In this document: one piece after another, positions 14,301 to 24,774 of the stretch
Position numbering within the stretch: the stretch's first letter is position 1
How the letters are laid out: every line of letters begins with the position of its first letter
Assembly: GCA_035582835.1 (NCBI GenBank)
Contig: JAYKAV010000289.1
Coordinates: 647,520-711,519 of the forward strand
Origin: Phoebastria nigripes
Lineage: Eukaryota; Chordata; Aves; Procellariiformes; Diomedeidae
Length of the DNA: 64,000 bases
Reading direction: 5' to 3'
The notes under the pieces: generated by a model
What the model was told of the DNA's origin: nothing
Databases searched by the model: none
The model's input: the letters and a program-made list of their open reading frames with translations, nothing else
Position numbers and translations under genes: made by a program

Positions 14301-17300
14301 AGTATTTATTTTTTCCTATTCCCACTGCTGAAGCCACATACAGTCAATGAATTATTTAAGCTGATGTTTCCCAGGTACAGAAATACTACAGCATCAGATA
14401 TTCTTACGTGTAACCCAAACCTGAATGGCCAAAAAAATTCAGATCCCTAAGAAGGGCCACACTGAACATTGCAACCATACTACATGTTACCTGTGGCTAG
14501 CTGATGTAGATTATTGAAAGAGAAGTCACAACTCAACTCAGCATGTAGAGGTGAAAAGAAGAGGAACAACGCTAAGTCAAAGTGCATGTAGAGTGTTCAT
14601 TAACATAACTTATCCTGCTCTAATTTGCCTCAGGTCTTTGGCATACTATTTAAATACAACTTCTCAATAAGAGATTTTGCTTTAGGGAAAAGGTCAGCCC
14701 ATGCTAACATCAAATATATCTGAAAGGAGCATGGCTGACTAGAGTGGAGTCAGACTTTTAACCTAACACAAATATATACACCAATCTTCAAAGCATGGCT
14801 TGTCCTTTTTCACTGCCAGTTTCCCTACAACCTGACAGAGATCTGTAAAGAGCCACTGGAGTCACTAGAGAGCCCTCTCGTTAAATGGGCAAGAGAGAAC
14901 AAAAGGAGAGTTAACGATGTGCAGAATAAATCTATTGTCTTCACATCTGGGCATGATTCACAGGCAAGATAAAAATTGCAGGCATTAATCTAAACTAGGC
15001 ACTTTAAAACTATCCCAGGTACTGATTTTCTGTGTTGAAAAGAGCTGTCAGGTTAAGACATGAGCAAAAATAAAAACATAGCTTTATTCCTAATATCTTT
15101 ATGTTAGCAATGCTATTATTAAGGCAGCTTCATAAATTTGTTTTGAGCATGACGTCATATGGTATGGAATATCCCTTTGGTCAGTTGGGGTCAGCTGTCC
15201 CGGCTGTGTCCCCTCCCAACTTCTTGTGCACCCCCAGCCTCCTCGCTGGTGGGCTGGCGTGAGAAGCAGAAAAGGCCTTGACTCTGTGTAAGCACCGCTC
15301 AGCAGTAACGAAAACATCTCTGCATTATCAACACTGTTTCCAGCACAAATCCAAAACACAGTCCCATACAAGCTACCATGGAAAAAATTAACTCTATCCC
15401 AGTCAAAGCCAGCACAACATCACATCTGGAAAAAAAAAAAAAAAATCCACGTGTGGAAACACAGTGATGGAAGAACAGTGATATTATCCACCACACAAAT
15501 GACAGTCATTTCAGGGAATCAAAATTTCACAAGACAATTGAAACCCAAACCATTTTCCACCACAATATACTTCATTTGTTTGTACTGCACTACATTCGGA
15601 CAAAGACAAGCATCTACTGCAAACAAGGTTTGCATATATGTAACAGACAATGAAATAAATTGTTTTAACCTTCCAACCAAGAGAGACAAACAAATAATAA
15701 AAATCTAAGTATTTTATCTAAATATATGGATGGAAGAATACTCTCTCCACCAAGTCTAAGAGGGAAGGCACATATTTAGTATCTAACCTGATACCTTCTA
15801 GTGCCATTCCCGGTTGTGAACAGTTGGGCACATGGGATTCTCAACAACTGAAGAACCTCTGTGATGTGGACTATGGACAAATTTGAAGAGGGGGGGGAAA
15901 AAAAAAAGAAAAAAAGACAAACGGAACTGCCAAATAAAAGGACTGCAATGGTTCAGCAAGAAATAGCCATACTATGGTTTCAGTCCATGAAGGATGATTA
16001 AATAACTCCAATAAGTAAGCGTCTCCCATAACGACAGTACCTTGCATCTGCTGCATGAGTAAGGCCCGCTGAAGCATAGGATTGGCATTGAGCAGCGATG
16101 GTTGATTTGTTGCCCGTAAGCTCAGCATCTGTTGCTGTTGCGGTGGTGGCAAACCCCTGGAAAAGAAGGCATTAATCATAAGAACCCAATTAAAACTGTA
16201 CCCTTCAATTCCAGGCACCTAACAAGTATAAAACGGAGAAGCAAAGAACAGCTGAAATGCTGATACACATGCATGAAAAGATACCATACACCAGCACTGT
16301 ATCCTCTTTCTTCCACTCTCCCGGAATTTCCAAAGCTGACAGATTGTCTATCAAGGAATTTGAGGTCAGAGAGAACTCCTTAGCACCAAGCCCACATAAA
16401 GCCTGTCAAGCAGCATAAAAAAAGCCCAGGGGCTGACTGCAGTTCTACAGAATTATGCAGCACTCGTCAGTAGAAATGAGCGATCTAGATAAGCAGCTAC
16501 ATTTAACACAACAACAAAAAAGAAGTTCTAAAAAACAGGGAGTTTTCTCAGTACCTTAAAGCACATTTTTCCAAAATCGATGCCTCCCACACAGAGCCAG
16601 ACAGGCCATAACTGTAAATGGTGCCCCCTAACTGCAAGAACCGGATGGAAAAATAAAGCACGGCCTTCATATTTAAGACACAAGGAGGAAGAAGCGAGCA
16701 GAGAAGGACTCTCCAGTCCTAAAGAGGGTGGAGCAGACATGAGAGAAAAGTCTGAAGAAACTGGCAGGCACTTCTTCAGGCAATTGCAAGGTCAGGCCCA
16801 CCTCTAAGCACGACTGCAGACACAGCTATATCTGTAATGGCTGTAAAGAGGTACAAACATGGATCAAAATATCCACACTGACAAAAAAACCCAACTCTCT
16901 TAACAGCATTTACAGCAGCCCCTCTTCACATTTGCTGCTCTAGATTGTTCCAGTCTCAGAGCTGAGATATTTATACCAGAAAAATCATACTGTTAAAGGT
17001 GTAAGATACATCCATGCTATCTTGCAGTCAGTCCCATACTGGCATTTTAAGGGCAGCTTTGTTTATAGTACAAGACATATGAAAATGGTAAAAAAGATTT
17101 AGAGAGATTTGTATTTCCAGCAGAACGGAAAGATTCCCACATTTACCTCAGAGGCATATGCCTTATAAGGATAAAGTAATTATTATAATTTATTAAATAA
17201 GGAATTAAGATTTCTTCTTAAATTCACATCTCATTGCTTTTAATTTCCAGAGGCTTTACAGAGACAGCAACTGCAAATAAATGCATCATTTCAGAGAATT

Positions 17301-18323
17301 TGTGTTAGTTCTACAAATCTCAGCTCATCAGGGATAACTGCTCCTATCCAAGACAAGTTATTTTATCTCTTGCATTTTCTAGGAAAACCCCGGCTATTTG
17401 CCTTTTTATTTCTAGCAGATGTCATTTGTCTTTTAACATATAAACCACTATTTTCTCCAGCCCCCCCAGCCCCACAGTGCTCAGTCACATCCTCAGCACT
17501 AGTGCCACTGCAGAAATAGGTGCAATAATCTCACCCAGGCCAGGAGACCCCGCCAGAGAAAGAAAATAAATAAGTGAAGTTCAATAATTAACATAAAGCG
17601 TGTGTCCCTGCTTAGGGCGGCTCAGTTCGGTGCGTATGAGCATTTCTGCGGGAGAAGGCGTTTTCCCCCGAGCCCTCTCCTCGCTGCCTCAGCCCGGTGC
17701 CCGCCCGGGCCCTCGCCCGCTGTGAGGGAGAGGCTCGGCCCCGGAGCATCCCCTCCTACACACTCTGCCCGGGGCCACCCTACGCGCCCTCGGGTACTCC
17801 GCGGCGGGAGCGACCCAGCGAGCGGAGACGCATCTCCAGAGCGCTGGAGGAAGAGTTCAACGGCTACGGCGGCACCCGCAGCCCCCGGCCCGCCCGTCCT
17901 CCCTCCCCACAGCGGGCTGTGCCGCCCCACACAGGCCGCCGCCGCCGCCCCACGGCCCCCCGCCCTCCCTCAGGCATCGCCCCCCCCACACCCCCTCCGC
18001 CCCAGCCGCCGCCCCTCCAGGCCTCCAGCCCCCCGGCTCTACGCCGATCGAGGCCTGCGCCCCCCGCCTCCCTTTGTCGCCTTCCCCGCCGGGGGAGGGC
18101 AAGCCCAGAGCCAGCCCCGCCGCGGCTTTCGCGGGGCGAGGAGGGACAGAGGGGAGGGAGGTGGAGGAGAGCTGTCTCCCAGGACAGGCCCGAGATCCCC
18201 GGCCTCGCGTAGCGGCGCTTACCGGCCTCCTTGCTGCGCCGGGGGGTGGTGGTGCTGCTGCTGCTGCTGGAGGAGGTGCTGGAGCTGCAGCAGCTGCTGC
18301 TGGAACTGCTGCTGGTTGAACAT
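2243..18323 (-). CDS. CIZ1: CIZ1, CDKN1A-interacting zinc finger protein 1 (14 coding exons; 3' end outside window)
   Basis: CIZ1 is a nuclear-matrix protein that binds p21/CDKN1A and cyclins, promotes initiation of DNA replication and, in mammals, helps anchor Xist RNA. Fourteen exons from the ATG at 18,323 to 2,243 join in one frame (1,626 nt, 542 codons), each with AG acceptor and GT donor. In order the product has a Gln/His-rich start (1-33), a block containing LQQFFPQATRHSLLGPPPVG (exon 4), an acidic linker, three C2H2/matrin-type zinc fingers (about residues 296-417), a glutamate run (about 445-460), and a matrin-type finger at 511-534 (C-x2-C...H-x5-H). The human protein is about 900 residues; this one lacks the long QxQ-rich block and a short exon after QLQG, so roughly 610 residues is expected with the missing terminal exon. 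Identity rests on remembered human sequence and on DNM1 synteny. An undetected small exon is possible because introns before exons 3 and 4 are long. Confidence 0.93.
3449..3518 (-). CDS. CIZ1: CIZ1 exon 14
   Basis: 70 nt encode TGLKEVSLEDYEGSEKYCPD then TAYG. Human has SREEWKGSETYSPNTAYG at the same place. Acceptor cag and donor gtaagc. Phase 0 in, phase 1 out, with the final Gly split with exon 15. Confidence 0.92.
4174..4353 (-). CDS. CIZ1: CIZ1 exon 13: ELITVDAVGCFE motif and poly-Glu run
   Basis: 180 nt (60 codons) encode VRLGEKELGSPEDSEELITV, then DAVGCFEDD and a Glu run followed by GGAGEEEDLD and SAAKQ. Human has DHFITVDAVGCFEGDEEEE. The Glu run comes from a GAG repeat (TCC repeat on plus, about 4,250-4,270), a possible length polymorphism. 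The donor is gtatgc. Phase 0 on both sides. Confidence 0.94.
4673..4786 (-). CDS. CIZ1: CIZ1 exon 12: zinc finger 3
   Basis: 114 nt (38 codons) encode LAKRSLRPFCTVCSRHFKTP then RKFVEHMKSPEHKQKAKE, a finger with C-x2-C and H-x5-H spacing. Human has QSLRPFCTVCNRYFKTPRKF. The acceptor is ttccttag and the donor gtaata. Phase 0 on both sides. Confidence 0.95.
5400..5484 (-). CDS. CIZ1: CIZ1 exon 11: zinc finger 2
   Basis: 85 nt (29 codons with the split Gly) encode a complete finger, RWCNTCQIHFTGDLIKHRRT then QEHK: C-x2-C, H-x5-H. Human has RWCNTCQLYYMGDLIQHRRTQDHK. The acceptor is atttcag and the donor gtaaca. Confidence 0.95.
5904..6034 (-). CDS. CIZ1: CIZ1 exon 10: His half of zinc finger 1 and linker
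   Basis: 131 nt encode NFQSHMAGIQHQQRLGEIQH, then MSNVCFVSLLPM and a charged tail. The two His of finger 1 are in SHMAGIQH. Human has EFQDHMSEPQHQQRLGEIQH. The acceptor is ctctcag and the donor gtacgt. Leaves in phase 2. Confidence 0.95.
6384..6566 (-). CDS. CIZ1: CIZ1 exon 9: SGGSLKVTIQQSS motif and first half of zinc finger 1
   Basis: 183 nt (61 codons, residues 248-308). It starts VLSSGGSLKVTIQQSSESRA (human GAGGSLKVTILQSSDSRA) and ends KFYCYICKTNCCSQQ (human QFFCYICKASCSSQQ), the Cys pair of the first C2H2 finger. The acceptor is cttttggcag and the donor gtaaaa. Confidence 0.95.
7595..7674 (-). CDS. CIZ1: CIZ1 exon 8: charged linker
   Basis: 80 nt encode GTDNAKEYTAEDLSKERKFS then EEPKAPE, rich in Lys and Glu. 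The acceptor is cttcctag and the donor gtgagt. Phase 1 in, phase 0 out. In mammals the long glutamine-rich exon follows about here; only a 1.03-kb intron follows in this genome. Confidence 0.78.
8045..8124 (-). CDS. CIZ1: CIZ1 exon 7: acidic linker
   Basis: 80 nt encode SVTEESALEDATDSKEAGES plus SACVQAD. The acceptor (ccttgaag) is the only nearby AG that keeps the frame open; other AGs lead to TAG. The donor is gtgagt. Sequence conservation with human is weak here, so the call rests on phase, splice sites and position. Confidence 0.75.
9890..10105 (+). repeat. Ancient MIR/CORE-SINE-like element in CIZ1 intron 6
   Basis: Near the 3' half it reads 'ctacagatgggaaacagtga' then 'ggtgaagaaacttgtccgaa' and 'gacccaggagtcctgactca'. 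These are the successive hallmarks of the MIR/CORE-SINE tail (acagatggggaaactgagg, aagtgacttgcccaagg, aacccaggagtcctgactcc). The 5' part (atttatcactctttaatg) fits less well. It is antisense to CIZ1. Confidence 0.6.
10963..11023 (-). CDS. CIZ1: CIZ1 exon 6: EPxTPxE...AAKRLKR segment
   Basis: 61 nt encode EPRTPTESVLNTEPAAKRLK, comparable with human KRTPAPEPEPCEASELPAKRLRSSEE. The basic AAKRLK end resembles a nuclear-localisation-type cluster. The acceptor is ttcctgcag and the donor gtattt. Phase 1 in, phase 2 out. Confidence 0.87.
11940..12075 (-). CDS. CIZ1: CIZ1 exon 5: acidic/polar linker
   Basis: 136 nt encode about residues 129-174: DFQRVPDRKRELDPGSSSQT followed by QGDEKMEIPEG and an acidic stretch. 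Human has PNRKDSSSQT...PEGSEE at this place. The start could be 9 nt further in (after ttccag), which keeps the frame and drops DFQ. The donor gtaagg is clear. Confidence 0.85.
13109..13275 (-). CDS. CIZ1: CIZ1 exon 4: conserved QQFFPQATR block
   Basis: 167 nt encode residues 73-128, GNLRGFNMTAPALQQFFPQA, then TRHSLLGPPPVGV and a basic end. It is nearly identical to the human block NLQQFFPQATRQSLLGPPPVG. The acceptor is tttatag and the donor gtgggc. It joins exon 3 directly in phase 1, whereas human CIZ1 has about 22 extra residues (LDQFAMPP...) before GNLRG. Confidence 0.94.
13880..13985 (+). repeat. Possible MIR-like fragment
   Basis: The order 'tatccccatttcaggggtgaggga ... gaacctgga' follows the MIR layout (ccccattttacagatgagg ... 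gaacccagg), but divergence is high. It lies inside CIZ1 intron 3. Confidence 0.3.
16041..16156 (-). CDS. CIZ1: CIZ1 exon 3
   Basis: 116 nt encode residues 34-73, GLPPPQQQQMLSL...SLLNANPMLQRALLMQQMQ. This matches human RGLPPQQPQQPLLNL...LLNGSMLQRALLLQQLQ. The acceptor is ttttccag and the donor gtactg. It enters in phase 2 and leaves in phase 1. Confidence 0.93.
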
Positions 18324-18350
18324 GTCTGGGGAGCCCCGAGCGGGGCGAGC
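18223..18350 (-). CDS. CIZ1: CIZ1 exon 2: start codon and Gln/His-rich N-terminus
   Basis: The acceptor (tttgtctcag) ends at 18,351; 26 nt of 5' UTR precede the ATG at 18,323-18,321. Codons 1-33 read MFNQQQFQQQLLQLQH... followed by poly-Q and HHHPP, matching the MFSQQQQQQLQQ start of mammalian CIZ1. The donor is gtaagc at 18,222-18,217. It ends in phase 2. The imperfect CAG/CTG run is a candidate length-variable site. Confidence 0.92.
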
Positions 18351-18686
18351 CTGAGACAAAACACGGGAGGGCGAGGGAGGCACCGGCTGCGGGGCTGGCG
18401 CGTATCAGCCCAGCAGCCATTGAGCAGGGGAGCCGCCGCCGCTGCCGCCCATTCATTCACTGAGCCGATCCCCCCCTTCCTCCTCCTCCTCCTCCCCCCC
18501 GGGGTCATCGCAAGCAGCAGCCTGTGGAGGAGGTTTCCAAACCCCACCTCCCAAAACCCGCTCCCACCCTCCCCTGCCAGCGGAGCCCGCAGCCCAGCCC
18601 AGCCCAGCCCGCCCCGCTCCCCGCGGCGGGGCCGCACCGGGCCGGGCGCCGCGGCCCCTTCCCTCCCCCGCCCCGCCGGCACTCAC

Positions 18687-18760
18687 GGCGCAGCCCGCGG
18701 CGTTCACCGCTCCCCGCCAGCCGCCTCCATCTTCCCGCCGGGGACAACAACCACCTGCCC
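18687..18760 (-). other. CIZ1: Probable CIZ1 non-coding exon 1 (5' end approximate)
   Basis: On the minus strand a good donor (gtgagt, 18,681-18,686) follows GC-rich sequence in the CpG island, and the coding exon begins after a clear acceptor at 18,350, so a non-coding first exon is likely. It contains a minus-strand ATG with 8 sense codons and a stop (18,730 to 18,704), a possible short upstream ORF. The ATG sits in AAGATGG, a YY1-like core often found just downstream of start sites. The transcription start is not visible, so the upstream limit is a guess. Confidence 0.5.
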
Positions 18761-18960
18761 GGCCCCCCTCCCCGGCCGAGCCAAGGCAGGAGGCAGCTCC
18801 TTCGGCGGGGCTGGAGGACCCGGCCGCCCCCGCAAGGCTCGGGATCACCCCCGGAGCCTCCTCTCAGGTCGCCCCAGCTTGCAGCACCCTCATTTCTCAT
18901 CCCCCGCACAGAAGCGGGAGCGGGGTCTCCTGTCCCTCGAGAGGGCTGGGAAGGGATGGA

Positions 18961-21900
18961 CACCATCTGTCCAGGGGGAATGGAATAAACTGCTGAAGAG
19001 GGGGAGCAGATGGCATCCAACAGCGTGGGGTTTCTGCTCTTTGTTGGGTTTTTTTGTTGGTTTAGTTTGGTTTTGTGTGTTTGTTTTTTGTTTGTTTGTT
19101 TGTTTGTTTTTTGTTTTTTAAATAGTCCAGGGGAATCTTTGGTAACCATCTCTCACCGAGGAGATGGAAAAAACCCAACAGCCTCTGGCCATTTGCTGTG
19201 GTCACATCTTGGCAAGCCTGCCATGAGAACCTGGAAGAAAACAAACAGGGACTTTTGCAATATTACTCTGTGCTTTAGATTGAGATGACTTTTCTAGCAG
19301 ATTCATCTTTTTTTTTTTTTTTTTTTTNTGTGAGTTTGCAGCAAAACCCTTCCTGCAGCACCTGTTTTCTGTAAGTGAATTAATTTTAAGGGTGTTCAGT
19401 ACACATGACCTCTGTATGAAAAAAATAATCTATCATTTCTTCTTATACTACACCTAGCAAGGGTAAAGATGCATTTCTGCTCTTTGCCATTCCAGAGAAT
19501 CCATCCTGAAATAATTTACTTTATAGTCTTATTATTCATGCCAATAAAGACTACTTGATTCATTAAAGGCCTCAGAATGGATTTTTAGCTGAAAGTATTG
19601 TAAGCTGAACCCAGTTATGGGTGATATACAGCTAGCATTAATAATTTTCAACACAGCAGCATATGTTGATTTTTCCTTTGGGCCTTTTTATACTATCCTG
19701 ATTTTACAATAATCAATTTGGAGATGACCACCCATATTAATCAATGACTGGCCACATTAATGCCCAGAGTCCTTTATCCAGTCACAGCTGTTGGCACACA
19801 GAGAAAATGCCCTCCTGTTAAGCATTAAAGCTTAAGTATCATCCCAGGGAATACATACATGGAGCAGAAAACATACGTGGAGTCTTTTTCAAATAATTTT
19901 GCATAATTGATCTTCTTTGCTCCTGTAATCATGCTATGACAGCAGCTACCAGCCTGGCTAGTTTGCAGTGGTGGGGGAGAGGGTTAATTTTATGATCCTA
20001 CAAATGTCCATATATTAGCCAGACATGCAAAAGGCAGAATTCAGCTTGTAGAAATAACCTTAAATCTGAAATTGATGTCTCCTGTTCTTATTTCTACAAC
20101 TAAAGTTCTTTTAAGTATTCTTTGTATGTAACATTTGGAAATGTACAAAGCAGCATGTAATGAGATATGTAAGTAACTAAGTCTACAGTTTTTTTACTGT
20201 TAGATACTATATTCTGACATAGTCTAGAAGCTCGCCTCAAAGCCTGGGCTTTCTTCTGCAAGGTCCTGTATACACATTATTAAATCAACAGCCCTCAGTA
20301 AGAGTTTATGAACATAAGCCTACAATTCAATGCACAGATATACTACTGCAAACACAAATCTGGACATGGATTTAGTCCTGTGCATGCACAACGCCAAGTC
20401 AGGATTAGGGCTGTAGGAAGTGAAGACATCTGCTGCTTTATCAACTTACAATCCAAAGGTTGATCTTTAGAGATGCCTTTGTGTGCCAGACGTAAACATC
20501 ATACCTACCAGAGATGGTTTAACTGAATCCAACGGAGAAGGTTCCAGATTCAGCTAATCACATCGTTCAGTTTGAAAGTCATACAGAGATGTAAGGTAAC
20601 AGCACAGGAAATTGGGCTAGGATGCTTTCTTTCATTACAGGCAATAAAACAGCATGTCTTAAGCTGACAGCCAAAGGGTACTTACTATTGGTGCCCTCTG
20701 AGCATTGGTACACAGACCTTGACCTCCCATCTCCTGACAATTGTTTTTTTTCCCTATGAGGAACATCTCCCTTTCAATTATTAAGCAACTTGCTGTTCAG
20801 TATGCGGTGGTAAATACATGTCACTATGTGAGAATACATGGAACCTTAAAAACATAGTGCTACAATACAGACTACAACATTATTACTCAATAATAACCTA
20901 GGTATCCACTAGGCTCAGGGATGGTTACACAAAGATTGTGTCCCATTGACAACAGGAGTGAATGAAACAGAATAAGAATTAGAAGTTCAAGGTAAGAAAA
21001 TGACCCAGAAAGTACCCTGCAATACCGAGACTATCATCGGCAGAGTTGTTGGATCACCACTATAAGGCAACCTGCATTACACCTCTGTATGATTAGATCA
21101 GGGTTATGAAATTTCTTGGCAGATAAGAGGACAGACCATATGAATGCTTTTTATTCAGGAGCTGGATTGCATTATATAGCCAAGTTTTTGCTGGGCTATA
21201 TGAATTTGTTCCAGGGACCAGATCAGGTGTGCAGATAACCAGAGATTTCTAGTTTCCAGCGCATGACTTGACTGTGCAGTTGTATGTTTTAATTTTGGCT
21301 TTGAAAGACTTGGTATGCAACCCTTGGTGAAGCCACATAGCTTTTGAAAATCCAAGCATCTCTCAGTGCCTATAACACCACCAAGACACTGTGGTGCCCA
21401 CAATTTCCTCTGCAATCCTCAAGGATGGTGTTATTACTCATCCATTTCACTAGGATATAACTAATTCTCACCGTAATGTCTTTAAACCTCTCAAACTCCT
21501 TGGAGAAAAAGGCACATGGAGCTTTAAAGTACTTCTTCCTCCTGCTTTTGGGGCCTATCTGTTGAAAGAATGGGTCAAGTTTCACCAGACCTGCTCTCAA
21601 CAGCTGATATTAATCACTGGAATCACACTGTTTTCCATGTCTGTTTTATCTGGAGGAAGACTGTATTCACACATGTGAAAGCAGTAACACACAACATTTC
21701 AAAGCAAAACGATCTGTGCATTAAGGAATATTTGCACCCACTCTTTGTTCTATTGCTCTAGAAACCCATTCCCAATATTTCTTGATTGGCAGGACAGGCC
21801 CACAGGATATAGACTAAGATACTGGTTTTATACCCATTTTGCCCAATGGACAATCAGCTTCTATCAGTGATTTTCAGTCTCACAAGGTAAAATATATTCC

Positions 21901-24170
21901 AGGAGCTATTTTGTATTATCTCACTGGATGTGGAAGCACAGAGAACTCAGCTTTGTTGCTCTTAAAATATTAATTTAAACTCACATCCATGTCCAGATCC
22001 CTTTCCTAATGGACTATAACATTCAGTTTATTTCTTTCCTTATGTATATTCTGGCTTCCGTGGAGTCACACTGAAGATAAACCTGACCCAGTGTCTCATA
22101 CACTAGATTTACCCTCTTTTACCTCTTTTTGAGAGATTTGCAGACCAGTTCAGCAAATTTCCTGTTTCAGAACAGAAGAGGAGGAAGCATTTCACTATGT
22201 TATTTACAAAGAAAAGCTCTATATTTGAAAATCAAAAATTAAAGGCTGCTTTTCTTTCAGCTAGCTTTTCCAACCAATAGGAACATTAGAAACTTTTTCT
22301 TTGTGAGCAACTGATACCACAAGACATCAATGATGTCACTATGGTATCATTGCTACTATGGTAGCATTTAAGCACCTGTAAAATAGATACTTAAATTGTT
22401 TCTATCTCTATAGGCAGCTTTACATAGTCATGTAAATTTAAGAGGCTAATTTTAATTAATTTTTTTAACTGTCAGCTGTATAATATATTCTATATTGATA
22501 GAGACAGTGACAATCCTAGCCCTGATTCTTCGTGGAACTTATATTCTAACCTCTGCTTGTAAACATTTAATTTAAATTCTTACCTGTATTTATAAAAATT
22601 TCTTAGGAACTCAAAGGACCAACAGCATCCACTTCGTGACCCACTGTGAAATGTTCTGAACGTTCACAGCTCTACCTGGAGTCAATGGAAACAGTGTGCA
22701 GATGACTAGGAGAATCTTAAGCTAACTGTATTCCACGTTTTTGCCTCTTTTTTCGCTGAGGACTAGATGTTATTTTTGCAAGGGCAAGGAATGAGGGACA
22801 GAATCCAGCACTCAAGCGTCTATTTCTACTTATGCTAACTAAACTGGGAGTTCTATTTGCATGAGGTGACAAAATCAGTGTACAAAGCTATCGTTATTTT
22901 GATAGCCATACATAGAAACACACATAGTTATGCCCACATGCATTTTTAGGGATTCATATTAAAGTACATCCAGAAATATTTATAGCACCTTGGGGGGGGG
23001 GAATCTCTCATCCTCCTCGTTTTTCCTTGCTCACATCTTAAGTTTTTCTACGAAGGTAGAAAGAAATAGATTTTTCCTGTCCACTCCAGTTTATAAAATT
23101 CCTTTTTATTTCACAGACATTACAGTTTTTCAGTATTTCCCATGAAGGATGATCACATAGTTGTTTTTCCTCCTATAACTGCTACATGCTGCTGCGTAAG
23201 TCACAGATGGGAGGTATTACAGAATCAAAAGGCCTGTTTGCTGCTAACATCCTTGCAACTCAGTTTCTTGCAGGAGAGAAAATGGAAGGCTTTAGGAGTG
23301 ATTCTGAGTGCCTGCAGTTCTCTTTTTCATCAATGGGAGGTGTAGGTTTCTAACGCTTCTTAAAAACCAAGCCTCACTGTCTCTGACGCTCAGTTTGGGT
23401 CTCTCTGGGCTGTATGATTACAACTGCTGCAGAGGTGTTTAGATAGACTCCACGATATTAATGAGTTCTTGTAGGGGTAATGCTGCAGGCGTACACTGTG
23501 GTCTCATATGCTTACCAGCATCTCTAAGACAGGGGAAGCAGGAGCACATTTTGTGCATCTTACAGTTTTACGCTAATATTGATCTGCTGAGAAATCTATG
23601 TAAAGTTTGCCAATATTTCTGCAGGTTTTTACCACTTCTGCCACCCCTTTTCTTCCTTTCTTGTCTACCTGGAGAGCACCCTATTAACTCCCCCCTGTCC
23701 CTTCAGAGCACTTTTGCCCTTTTAGAGTACCATAAGTTAGACCAAGGACCTCCTTAGATACCCCCCACCCCCCAAGGACCACACTTCCCAAGAACTAAGT
23801 ACCAGTTTCACGGAAAAATAAAGCCAGAGAACATAAGAAAAAATACCTGCAAAGAAGTTACACTTAAGCCTTTCTGCTGTACCAGCTCCTTAACTGGCAA
23901 TGAGCCCTATTTCCCCCCCATAGTCTTGAATATCAGCTATTGACATACTGTACTTTCAATATTCTTTCACAAACCTTTCTCAAAGCAAATGTATTAATTT
24001 TAGCTTTTCCAGAAAAATGGTATAATCCTGAATTATTATTTCTGGACTGAAATGGGCTTACCCAGAACAAAATACCTGCTTAGAATGTCAAGCAGGGAGT
24101 GGAACACAATACTTGCAGGTTGATGTTTCTATTGTTAGCAAAAACATTGATAGCCACACTCAAATACAAT
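18961..24170. other. Intergenic, no gene recognised
   Basis: AT-rich sequence between the two CpG islands. It contains a TTTG tract (19,075-19,110), a T run (about 19,310-19,330 with one N) and a G10 run near 22,992. No open frame shows a recognisable domain or consistent splice context. Confidence 0.6.
19075..19110. repeat. TTTG simple repeat
   Basis: Five or so tandem tttg units with interruptions, just left of the CIZ1 CpG island. Confidence 0.8.
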
Positions 24171-24179
24171 TGCTTTTGT

Positions 24180-24760
24180 GGAATTATTAATGGCAGGTGT
24201 GGATTCACAGGGTGGGGTAGGGGGACAAGGAGTGCAGAATCAAGTCACTTTATGTACTAAGCAGCTAATGCTGTTGTCAGGAAGCAGCAAGAGCAGGACT
24301 GCTCCCCAGGGGAAGAGGAGGCAGGAGCCAAGGGGTAAATCCCACAGCTGGCAGGGGTATTGCCAACCAGGGCCCAATCCCACAGCACCCAAGGGAAGCA
24401 AGCAGGACAGATCAAAGATAACATCTAGGTCTAACAAAAAGTTCAGATCATAATGCAACAGTATGGCAATGAGGCAGGTCCAAGCAGAAATACCAACCCG
24501 CAGGCCAGGATTAGGACTGGGTCTAGTGACCTCCAGGCACATACATAGCAATGAGACAGAGCTAAAGAGTCAGCCTACAAGTTAAAGTCAGAATCAAAGA
24601 CTCCATAGGCATATGGGACTGCAACCGAGCCAGGGACTAGCACTTCTCCATAATTCATCAGGGACTAATGGCCCTGGGCTGAGCTTAAGTAGAGCTCCGG
24701 GCCCCACAGATGTGGAGAAAGGCCCCAGGTAAGGCTGGTCATGGCCATTAAGGCTTATTA
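24180..24760. repeat. Degenerate dispersed repeat rich in 'cagg/gtc' words
   Basis: A compositionally distinct stretch with loosely repeating words (caggccaggat, gacaggtcc, gagtcagcc, aaagtcagaatc), ending in 'gagcttaagtagagctccgg'. It resembles degraded repeats I recall from reptilian genomes, but I cannot name the family. The 91-codon open frame inside shows no protein resemblance. Confidence 0.35.
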
Positions 24761-24774
24761 GTACAGCTGTTATG

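Larger units (their letters stand above)
17600..18960. promoter_or_regulatory. CpG island at the CIZ1 5' end
   Basis: Composition changes sharply from AT-rich flanks to GC-rich DNA dense in CpG, spanning CIZ1 exon 2 and the probable exon 1. Several GGCGGG/CCGCCC boxes are present and no TATA box is evident near the exon 1 donor. Long open frames on both strands here come from the scarcity of AT-rich stop codons. Confidence 0.85.

Noticed and set aside
17602..19121. Long open frames (up to 296 codons) on both strands over the CIZ1 CpG island
   Set aside because: They overlap each other and CIZ1 exon 2, are Pro/Ala/Arg-rich low-complexity readings, and arise because stop codons are scarce in GC-rich DNA.
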